Origin: an uncultured Eggerthellaceae bacterium
GTDB taxonomy: Bacteria > Actinomycetota > Coriobacteriia > Coriobacteriales > Eggerthellaceae
Direction of reading: 5' to 3'
Length of the DNA stretch: 6,495 nt
NCBI GenBank assembly: GCA_934645125.1
Contig: CAKUDT010000079.1
Location: forward strand, 1 to 6,495
This document shows, piece by piece, positions 1 to 5,206 of the stretch. Position numbers and translations under genes: made by a program. The first letter of the stretch is position 1; every line of letters starts with the position of its first letter. The notes beneath the pieces were generated by a model that did no database searches, was not told the origin of the DNA, and saw only the letters and a list, made by a program, of their open reading frames with translations.

Positions 1-720
1 ATGGAAGATATTGTTCTGCTGTGGCTTGTTGGCGTGCGCGTGGTGCTTGTCCATGGCGGCGGCCCGGAAATCAGCGCGTTAACGAAGCGACTTGGCAAGG
101 AAGTTCAGTTCATTGATGGTCAGCGCGTGACCGATGAGGAAACCGTTGACATTGTGCAAATGGTTCTGGCGGGCAAGGTGAACAAGACGCTGGTAGGCAT
201 GCTCAGCCAGCGCGGCGGTAATGCTATGGGTCTTTCGGGTTTGGACAGCCGTTTGATTCAGGCGAAACAACGCGATCCGAAGTTGGGCTTCGTGGGCGAT
301 GTAACGTCGGTTAACGTCAAGCCGGTTCTTGATTTGCTTGATGGCGGGTATATTCCGGTCATCTCGACGCTTGGTTGTGGTCCAAATGGCGAAACGTACA
401 ACATCAACGGCGATATTGCTGCTGCGGCTCTTGCCGGTGCTCTGAACGCACAACGCCTTATCATGATGACCGATATCGCGGGCGTTTTACGCGACAAAGA
501 TGATCCTTCGAGTCTTATTACCGAGATGACGGTTGCACAGGCATCGGAGCTTAAAGAGAACGGCATCATTTCAGGCGGCATGATTCCCAAAGTGGCGTGC
601 TGTATTGACGCTATTGAGCGCGGTGTGGAAAAAGTCGTCATTATGGACGGACGCATTCCGCATTCCATTTTGATGGAGCTTATGACCGACGAAGGCGCCG
701 GTACGATGGTTACGGCGTAG
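1..720 (+). CDS. argB: N-acetylglutamate kinase, 5'-truncated by window edge
   Basis: Cytoplasmic amino-acid kinase that phosphorylates N-acetyl-L-glutamate with ATP, the second and usually controlled step of arginine synthesis. The visible 239 residues hold the family hallmarks: VHGGGPEIS (17-25, glycine-rich substrate/phosphate loop), the NKxLV...GLSGLD block (61-82), YNINGD (133-138), the MTDIAGVL nucleotide-site strand (156-163), SGGMIPKV with the conserved lysine (191-198) and the terminal GAGTMV (232-237). Family members are near 290-300 residues and begin with a KYGGxAM strand before the AxEDIVLL segment. The ATG at base 1 is therefore an internal methionine and roughly 50-60 N-terminal residues lie upstream of the window. 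The missing N-terminus prevents judging whether the enzyme is the arginine-inhibited hexameric form. argD follows after 107 bp on the same strand, consistent with an arg operon. Family assignment is very secure. Confidence 0.96.
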   Translation: MEDIVLLWLVGVRVVLVHGGGPEISALTKRLGKEVQFIDGQRVTDEETVDIVQMVLAGKVNKTLVGMLSQRGGNAMGLSGLDSRLIQAKQRDPKLGFVGDVTSVNVKPVLDLLDGGYIPVISTLGCGPNGETYNINGDIAAAALAGALNAQRLIMMTDIAGVLRDKDDPSSLITEMTVAQASELKENGIISGGMIPKVACCIDAIERGVEKVVIMDGRIPHSILMELMTDEGAGTMVTA

Positions 721-814
721 CGCGCTGTTGGCAATCCGTTTGTTGGAGTTCGCTGAACATGTGCCGAACGAAAAACGTTTTACCTGCGATTTTATGAAGC
801 ACGACACCTTGAAG

Positions 815-821
815 AGAAGGA
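815..821 (+). promoter_or_regulatory. Ribosome binding site of argD
   Basis: AGAAGGA lies 6 bases before the GTG at 828. It supports that GTG as the argD start even though no ATG is available there; the protein then begins MSIIDIDTEF, a reasonable aminotransferase N-terminus. Confidence 0.6.
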
Positions 822-827
822 AAACCA

Positions 828-1997
828 GTGAGTATTATTGATATTGATACCGAATTCGTGGCGGGCACCTATAAGCGTTTTCCCGTTGAGCTCGTGCGTG
901 GCGAAGGCTGCCATTCTTTCGATGCGCAGGGCAAGTGCTACATTGATATGGGATCGGGCATTGGTGTGAACGCTTTCGGCTACGCCGATGAGCAGTGGCA
1001 ACAGGCGGTAATTTCCCAGTTGGGAACGTTGCAGCACACCTCGAATCTGTATTTCACCGAGCCGTGTGCAAAGTTGGCTAAAATGCTGTGCGAGCGTACT
1101 GGTATGAAGAAAGTCTTTTTCGCCAACTCCGGCGCAGAATCGAACGAGTGTGCCATCAAAGTTGCACGCAAGTGGGCCGCTGACACGAAAGGCCCAGGGT
1201 ACTCCACTATCGTGACGTTGCAAAACAGCTTCCACGGGCGCACTATCACTACGCTTGCAGCCACAGGGCAAGAGCATTATCACGAGTTGTTCCAGCCGCT
1301 GACGCCTGGATTCGTGCACGTTCCGGCAAACGATGCGCAGGCGCTGCGTTCCTGCTTGGAGACGCATAACGTTGCGGGCGTGCTTATCGAGTGCATTCAG
1401 GGCGAAGGTGGTGTGCTGCCGCTTGAACCTGAATATGTGCGTGCTGTTGAAGCGCTGTGTCATGAGTTCGATTGCCTGTTCATGGTGGATGAGGTGCAAA
1501 CGGGCAACGGTCGTACGGGTAAGCTCTATGCGTACATGAACTACGACGTGAACCCCGATATTGTCACTACGGCGAAGGGTCTGGGCGGCGGACTGCCCAT
1601 TGGCGCATGCCTCATGGGCAGTCGCGTTCAAAACACGTTGGGATACGGCGATCACGGCTCAACGTTTGGTGGAAATCCTGTTTGCTGCGCTGGCGCGTTG
1701 AGTATCCTTTCTCGTATTGACGATGCTCTTCTTGAGCAGGTGTGCAAGAAAGCAGCTTATTTATGTGATCGTTTTCAAGGTGCAGATGGCATCGAGGGTG
1801 TTTCGGGTTTAGGCTTGATGATGGGTCTGAAGACAACACGTCCCGCTGCTCAAGTGGTGTCCGATTGCCGCGAACAGGGCGTTTTGTGCTTGACTGCTAA
1901 GGATAAAGTTCGTCTTTTGCCTCCTTTGAACATTTCGTTTGAAGATTTGGCCGAAGCAGCCGATGTCATTCTTGCCGCCGCGGCACGTCCTTGTTAG
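828..1997 (+). CDS. argD: Acetylornithine aminotransferase (class-III, PLP-dependent)
   Basis: Transfers an amino group from glutamate to N-acetylglutamate semialdehyde, giving N-acetylornithine (arginine pathway); some homologues also serve lysine synthesis. The 389 residues match the normal family length. Visible motifs are NSGAESNECAIKVAR (100-114, cofactor phosphate binding), FHGRT (135-139), ECIQGEGG (188-195), MVDEVQTGNGRTG (219-231, with the PLP-contacting Asp), TTAKGLGGGLPIG (247-259, with Lys250 as the Schiff-base lysine) and GSTFGGNPV (277-285). The start is a GTG with a good Shine-Dalgarno. All 15 arginine codons are CGT or CGC, typical of a resident, well-expressed gene. It follows argB by 107 bp and is probably co-transcribed. 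Its last 32 bp overlap, tail to tail, the 3' end of the opposite-strand DUF4130 gene. Other class-III aminotransferases (GABA, ornithine) are possible in principle, but the argB neighbour makes ArgD clear. Confidence 0.95.
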   Translation: MSIIDIDTEFVAGTYKRFPVELVRGEGCHSFDAQGKCYIDMGSGIGVNAFGYADEQWQQAVISQLGTLQHTSNLYFTEPCAKLAKMLCERTGMKKVFFANSGAESNECAIKVARKWAADTKGPGYSTIVTLQNSFHGRTITTLAATGQEHYHELFQPLTPGFVHVPANDAQALRSCLETHNVAGVLIECIQGEGGVLPLEPEYVRAVEALCHEFDCLFMVDEVQTGNGRTGKLYAYMNYDVNPDIVTTAKGLGGGLPIGACLMGSRVQNTLGYGDHGSTFGGNPVCCAGALSILSRIDDALLEQVCKKAAYLCDRFQGADGIEGVSGLGLMMGLKTTRPAAQVVSDCREQGVLCLTAKDKVRLLPPLNISFEDLAEAADVILAAAARPC

Positions 1998-2880
1998 GAA
2001 GAGCCGGTCGAACGTCATTCGAGGCTGGTTGCGTGTTCTCAGTCGGTGCATTGAGTCGTGGCCCAGAAACAGCCGCATAATGCGACCCCTGCGCGCCTAA
2101 TGCGCTTTCGGGTTGTTGCATTTCTGTCAAGTTGCACCAGTAGCGCACGGGCATATGCTGGCGGCGCAACTCGGGGTTGTAACGTGCATCAATGGACAGT
2201 GTGCGATAAAACAAGCGCCACGCATCTTGCATAAGGCATTCTTCCGAGGAATATATTGGTGCGTTGAAGCAGCTGGTGTTGACAAGATACCAGCTGCTTT
2301 TTTCATACACGCCGGCAATATGGTGCACTTCATCGTAAATAGCGAATGACTGATCGTTGAATCGTGCAGCAAACCAATTCATGACCAGGGGAATCACGTT
2401 ATCACGCGGGTTGCATACCGCAAACCAGCCACCGCTTTCCAAATGAGAAAACCGTACGAATTGGCGCATGCGTTCGCATTCAACGTCCACGGCTTTCACC
2501 AGGCGCATGAGCTCGCCGACAACGGGGTCTGCCAGCTGGTTGAGCAGATACCCACGTTCTTTCATGAGCTTCTGCACGAAGTGAAAGACGGTGGTTCCCG
2601 CATGGGGGTCGCTGGAGACCGACGCCTTCTTTACAGCTTCAAACGTCGCCTTGCCTCCAGCGCTTATGATGCCGCGCGCAACCCGCTGCGCATGGGCGAC
2701 GTTGGTCTCAATTTGTCGCTCTTCCTGTCCCAAGCGCAGCTGCAGCTGATCGCGTGGCGCAATATCTAACGGACTCTCGTGGTTGGCGTAAGCGGCAAAT
2801 ATGGCGCTGAACAGCCCCTCAAGGGTTCCATCGTGGCTGTAGGCAATCTCAAAGGCGGCTTCTTCGATATGGATTTTCAT
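1966..2880 (-). CDS. DUF4130 / 'probable DNA metabolism protein', partner of a radical SAM protein
   Basis: Belongs to the family (TIGR03915-type, DUF4130) that is regularly encoded next to a radical SAM protein and, in other bacteria, is often fused to a uracil-DNA-glycosylase-like domain. Its biochemical activity is not established as far as I know. Family signatures include the N-terminal AYSHDGTLEGLFSAIFAAY stretch (13-31), a central segment with DVECERMRQFVRF (132-144), and the conserved end RYNPELRRQHMPVRYWCNLTE (233-253). No glycosylase domain is attached here. Instead the core is followed by about 50 polar, Ala/Pro/Asn-rich residues (255-304) that look disordered and run into the argD 3' end. 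The ATG at 2880 overlaps the upstream gene's TGA (ATGA), with GGTGAG five bases or so before it, indicating translational coupling. Expected to be cytoplasmic and to act with the radical SAM protein in DNA repair or modification; this role is inferred from family and context. Confidence 0.88.
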   Translation of the reverse strand: MKIHIEEAAFEIAYSHDGTLEGLFSAIFAAYANHESPLDIAPRDQLQLRLGQEERQIETNVAHAQRVARGIISAGGKATFEAVKKASVSSDPHAGTTVFHFVQKLMKERGYLLNQLADPVVGELMRLVKAVDVECERMRQFVRFSHLESGGWFAVCNPRDNVIPLVMNWFAARFNDQSFAIYDEVHHIAGVYEKSSWYLVNTSCFNAPIYSSEECLMQDAWRLFYRTLSIDARYNPELRRQHMPVRYWCNLTEMQQPESALGAQGSHYAAVSGPRLNAPTENTQPASNDVRPALPNKDVPRRQE

Positions 2881-4268
2881 GAACTCACCAGCGCTTTCTG
2901 CGGTGCGTTTTGCAAGAGTCGTTCTCCCGATGATGCTGGTTGTCCAAGTGCTGATGTCTCGCTGTCGAACAAGCTCATTTGGCCCGGCAGTACCTTATCG
3001 GCGCGTCTTCCGTGACGTCCTCCGTTGATGGATGCCGCAAGCACGCTATGGAGCCCTTCGCGTGAAAAATCCACGCCCGAGCCGCAATAGGAACCGTTGC
3101 AAGTGATGAAAAAGCGTGCGCGTTTATAGGCAATGCCGAGTTTTTTGAGCTCTGCTTCTCCTAGTGCATGCGTGCGTCGTGCCTTCACGATGAGACGTGC
3201 TCCTTTTGCACCAATACCGGGGACGCGCAGAAGCTCTTCAAGGGGCGCTTTGTTGACTTCAATGGGGAAGAAGTCTAGATGGTTAAGCGCCCAGTTCGCC
3301 TTCGGGTCAACATCGGTTTCCAGGAAGGGGTGGGCTTCGTCGATTATCTCAGTCACGTCGAATTGATAGAAGCGCAACAGCCAATCTGCCTGATAAAGGC
3401 GATGCTCGCGATTGAGTTGGATGGCGTCGTTTTGCGGCAAGCGCGCATCGGCGTTCACGGGAAGATAAGCGCTGAAAAACACGCGCTTCAAGTCCATTTG
3501 TTGATAGAGCGCAGCTGATAACGTTAATATTTGAAAATCGCTTTCAGGAGTTGCGCCAATAATCATTTGGGTGCTTTGACCTGCGGGAACAAATGCACGC
3601 CGCTTTTTGCGCGGACGCGAATGTGCCAGATACGTGGTGTTTCTGCGTGTAAGACTGCGCGATTCGGCGTCTTCGGCAGAGCTGTCGCGAATCTGGCGCA
3701 TGGGCGCCAAAATCGATTGCTTGCTTTTCTGCGGGCAAAGCAGCTGCAAGCTCTTTTGGCTGGGCAGTTCCATGTTCACGCTCATGCGGTCGGCAAGCCT
3801 GCCCAGTTGGTCAACGAGTTCGGGAGAGGCGCCGGGAACCGCCTTCGCATGAATGTAGCCGTTGAAGCGATGTTCTTCGCGCAGTATTTGCAATGTTTGA
3901 ATCATGAGCTCAGTGGTGTAATCGGCGTTTTTAATGACTCCCGAACTCAGGAAAAGCCCTTCGATATAGTTGCGCCGATAAAACGATATGGTCAAATCGG
4001 CAAGTTCTTGTGGGGTAAACGCGGCGCGCTTCACTTCGTTCGAGCGCCGACTTGCGCAGTAAGCACAATCGTAGACGCACACATTTGTCATGAGGACTTT
4101 CAACAGGGAAATACAGCGTCCATCTGCGGTGAAGCTATGGCAGCAGCCGGCGGACAGAGCGTTGCCGAGCTGTCCTTTGCGCGCGCCTCGATCAACCCCC
4201 GAAGAGGTGCAAGCGACATCGTATTTCGCAGCGTCTGCTAATATTTCCAGCTTCGCAAGAACGTCCAC
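2877..4268 (-). CDS. Radical SAM protein, putative DNA modification/repair, with C-terminal HhH
   Basis: Radical SAM enzyme of the 'putative DNA modification/repair' family (TIGR03916-type). Numbering from the upstream GTG at 4283, CVYDCAYC (69-76) gives the CX3CX2C motif that binds the 4Fe-4S cluster and SAM. LFLSSGVIKN (110-119) and NGYIHAKAVPG (141-151) are further barrel segments, FVPAGQSTQMIIGATPESD (231-249) is a strong family block, and LLRVPGIGAKGARLIVKAR (351-369) is a helix-hairpin-helix, a non-specific DNA-binding fold. FFITCNGSYCG (391-401) carries two late cysteines. I start it at GTG 4268, not GTG 4283, because AAGGAGG at 4280-4274 lies within the longer reading and sits 5 bases before 4268; the protein then begins (M)DVLAKLEILADAAKYDV, as homologues typically do, and has 463 residues. 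A basic, polar stretch at about 205-230 looks like a variable insert. The downstream DUF4130 gene overlaps by ATGA. The substrate is unknown. LexA-like boxes upstream suggest SOS induction. Confidence 0.9.
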   Translation of the reverse strand: MDVLAKLEILADAAKYDVACTSSGVDRGARKGQLGNALSAGCCHSFTADGRCISLLKVLMTNVCVYDCAYCASRRSNEVKRAAFTPQELADLTISFYRRNYIEGLFLSSGVIKNADYTTELMIQTLQILREEHRFNGYIHAKAVPGASPELVDQLGRLADRMSVNMELPSQKSLQLLCPQKSKQSILAPMRQIRDSSAEDAESRSLTRRNTTYLAHSRPRKKRRAFVPAGQSTQMIIGATPESDFQILTLSAALYQQMDLKRVFFSAYLPVNADARLPQNDAIQLNREHRLYQADWLLRFYQFDVTEIIDEAHPFLETDVDPKANWALNHLDFFPIEVNKAPLEELLRVPGIGAKGARLIVKARRTHALGEAELKKLGIAYKRARFFITCNGSYCGSGVDFSREGLHSVLAASINGGRHGRRADKVLPGQMSLFDSETSALGQPASSGERLLQNAPQKALVSS

Positions 4269-4273
4269 AAGCA

Positions 4274-4280
4274 CCTCCTT
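4274..4280 (-). promoter_or_regulatory. Shine-Dalgarno that fixes the radical SAM gene start
   Basis: On the minus strand AAGGAGG is followed after 5 bases (TGCTT) by GTG at 4268. This near-perfect anti-16S match would lie inside the coding region if the upstream GTG at 4283 were used, so it argues for the shorter form. Confidence 0.8.
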
Positions 4281-4328
4281 CACACCCTAGCAGTTGACAA
4301 TCAGAGCTGTCTTCAAATTCTAAAAATA

Positions 4329-4342
4329 AGAACTTCTGTTCG
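4329..4342 (-). promoter_or_regulatory. LexA/SOS box 2 (perfect GAAC-N4-GTTC)
   Basis: Minus-strand CGAACAGAAGTTCT contains a perfect GAAC-N4-GTTC palindrome, close to the Gram-positive LexA/DinR consensus CGAACRNRYGTTYC. It lies just downstream of the predicted transcription start (about 4351) of the radical SAM operon, where a bound repressor would block transcription. A perfect match of the eight fixed bases is expected about 0.1 times by chance in a window this long, and I saw no other by eye. Confidence 0.72.
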
Positions 4343-4357
4343 CTTTTATGTTATGCT

Positions 4358-4386
4358 ACTATAAGCAAACAAATGTTCGTTGTCAA
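4358..4386 (-). promoter_or_regulatory. Sigma-70-type promoter of the radical SAM/DUF4130 operon
   Basis: Minus strand: -35 TTGACA (4386-4381, perfect), a 17-base spacer, then -10 TATAGT (4363-4358, one mismatch). The predicted start near 4351 gives a leader of about 80 bases before GTG 4268. A LexA-like box occupies most of the spacer, so the strong promoter is probably kept silent by repression. Confidence 0.75.
4366..4379 (-). promoter_or_regulatory. LexA/SOS box 1 (GAAC-N4-GTTT) in the promoter spacer
   Basis: Minus-strand CGAACATTTGTTTG matches CGAAC-N4-GTTY, with the second half-site one base off GTTC. It sits wholly between the -35 and -10 elements, a classic repressor position. Its centre is 37 bp from that of the second box. 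On its own it would be a moderate match; the second perfect box nearby strengthens it. Confidence 0.65.
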
Positions 4387-4452
4387 GTTATATAAATGAA
4401 TAGTTTATTGGGCTTTGAGGAGTGACGCGTTATAAATTCACGGGACCTATTC

Positions 4453-4481
4453 TTGAAAATATAGCTTATAAGCTATATAAT
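4453..4481 (+). promoter_or_regulatory. Sigma-70-type promoter of the toxin-antitoxin operon
   Basis: -35 TTGAAA (4453-4458), exactly 17 bases, then a perfect -10 TATAAT (4476-4481). Transcription should start near 4488, leaving a leader of only about 11 bases before the toxin ATG at 4499, which contains a short GAGG Shine-Dalgarno-like stretch. Confidence 0.8.
4459..4478 (+). promoter_or_regulatory. Perfect 20-bp palindromic operator of the toxin-antitoxin operon
   Basis: ATATAGCTTATAAGCTATAT is identical to its own reverse complement over 20 bases. It begins right after the -35 hexamer and covers the first three bases of the -10. XRE-type antitoxins bind such palindromes as dimers, so this is the likely autorepression site of the antitoxin encoded at 4867. 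Confidence 0.8.
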
Positions 4482-4498
4482 CTGAAAAGCGAGGATGT

Positions 4499-4870
4499 AT
4501 GTGGACTGTTGAAATTGAATACATCATTGAATGGCTCGACAGCTTAGATACCGAGACGATTGCAAAGATATTTGCTGCATTGAAGAGGCTAGAGCAGGAG
4601 GGTCCCAATTTAGGTAGACCTTTGGCGGATACGCTTTCGGGGTCTCGCGTTAAAAATCTGAAAGAGCTGCGACCCGCGTCTCCAAGGGGGTCGGAAATAA
4701 GGATCATCTTCGCTTTTGACCCCTTGAGAAATGCAGTTATGCTGCTTGGCGGGGATAAGGCTAAAGGGAAAAGTGGCAAGACGAAATGGTCTGAATGGTA
4801 TAAGAGAGCGATTCCTAAGGCGGAGACAATTTATTTTGACCATTTGGAAAAACTAAAGGAGCAGGAATGA
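4499..4870 (+). CDS. Type II toxin, RelE/HigB-like (phage Gp49-type family)
   Basis: A 123-residue protein of the RelE/ParE superfamily, phage-derived Gp49-like branch, whose characterised members (HigB) are ribosome-dependent mRNA endonucleases. Recognisable parts are an N-terminal helical pair (about 4-34), LGRPLADTLSGSRVKNLKEL (38-57), SEIRIIFAFDP (65-75, core strands with the conserved basic residue) and LLGGDKAKG (82-90), followed by a lysine-rich segment and the helical IPKAETIYFDHLEKL tail (105-119). The ATG at 4499 starts about 11 bases after the predicted transcript start. Six of eight arginine codons are AGA or AGG, unlike the neighbours (argD: none of 15), which points to horizontal transfer. 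The stop overlaps the antitoxin ATG. Toxin-first order is typical of HigBA. The exact target is not deducible. Confidence 0.88.
   Translation: MWTVEIEYIIEWLDSLDTETIAKIFAALKRLEQEGPNLGRPLADTLSGSRVKNLKELRPASPRGSEIRIIFAFDPLRNAVMLLGGDKAKGKSGKTKWSEWYKRAIPKAETIYFDHLEKLKEQE
4855..4861 (+). promoter_or_regulatory. Ribosome binding site of the antitoxin inside the toxin gene
   Basis: AAAGGAG ends 5 bases before the ATG at 4867, a strong site within the last toxin codons. It should give high antitoxin translation coupled to that of the toxin. Confidence 0.65.
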
Positions 4871-5169
4871 GCAACTTGGACGAATATCTGGCTAAACGAG
4901 GAGTGACGCCTGTCCAGATGGAGCAGGCGGAGCGGGAAACCCAGGCTTTAGTCGAGGCATACAATCTTCGTGAAGCTCGAAAAACGTCTCATATGACGCA
5001 GGTGCAGGTCGCAAAGGCTATCGGCGTGTCGCAGAACCGCGTCTCTCGTATGGAAAATGGCGATCTTGGGGCAATGAGTGTCGATTCTTTGCGCAGGTAC
5101 GTTGCCGCGCTGGGGGGCAGTTTGACGCTTGTGGCAACACTTCCTGGGGGTCGGTTCGAAATAGTGTAA
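4867..5169 (+). CDS. XRE-family antitoxin (HigA-like)
   Basis: A 100-residue DNA-binding antitoxin. A helical N-terminus (1-32) is followed by an XRE/Cro helix-turn-helix (about 34-88) with the core TQVQVAKAIGVSQNRVSRME (44-63) and the family continuation NGDLGAMSVDSLRRYVAALG. The short C-terminal strand LTLVATLP (86-93) often helps in toxin binding or dimer contact. Its ATG overlaps the toxin TGA by ATGA with a strong ribosome site. By family it neutralises the upstream toxin and represses the operon, most likely through the 20-bp palindrome at 4459. Its arginine codons are mixed (CGN with one AGG), less skewed than the toxin's. It ends 37 bp from the end of the convergent transporter gene. 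Confidence 0.9.
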   Translation: MSNLDEYLAKRGVTPVQMEQAERETQALVEAYNLREARKTSHMTQVQVAKAIGVSQNRVSRMENGDLGAMSVDSLRRYVAALGGSLTLVATLPGGRFEIV

Positions 5170-5206
5170 CCACAAGCGCGTATCTGTGCGCGAAGAAGCT
5201 GCGTTA

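Noticed and set aside
748..758. Inverted repeat GTTC-GCT-GAAC in the argB-argD spacer
   Set aside because: Four-base arms and the wrong orientation for the GAAC-N4-GTTC LexA box; no resemblance to an ARG box; too short to call a structure.
759..797. 12-codon open frame (ATG 759 to TGA 797) between argB and argD, a possible leader peptide
   Set aside because: No arginine run, no attenuator-like hairpin with a U tract, and only a weak, distant Shine-Dalgarno; it could easily be chance.
792..1655. Long 287-codon open frame on the minus strand opposite argD
   Set aside because: Antisense shadow of a well-conserved gene; the translation has no recognisable domain and reflects argD codon bias.
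3531..4241. 236-codon plus-strand open frame opposite the radical SAM gene
   Set aside because: Shadow of the true gene, with no domain-like sequence; the opposite frame carries clear family motifs.
4294..4299. Plus-strand TTGACA hexamer
   Set aside because: No -10-like element at a proper distance, and it lies in the leader of the opposite-strand operon.
4408..4436. Possible second plus-strand promoter TTGGGC-N17-TATAAA upstream of the toxin
   Set aside because: The -35 is poor and the promoter at 4453-4481 is much better and coincides with the operator.
4417..4909. 12-bp direct repeat GAGGAGTGACGC at 4417-4428 and 4898-4909
   Set aside because: About one such repeat is expected by chance in 6.5 kb; one copy lies inside the antitoxin coding region, and the weak flanking similarity does not establish a duplication or attachment site.
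5170..5206. GC-rich inverted repeat GCGCG...TGCGC between the convergent antitoxin and MFS genes, a possible terminator
   Set aside because: The stem is only about five pairs including a G-T and no T-run follows on either strand, so it is not a convincing intrinsic terminator.
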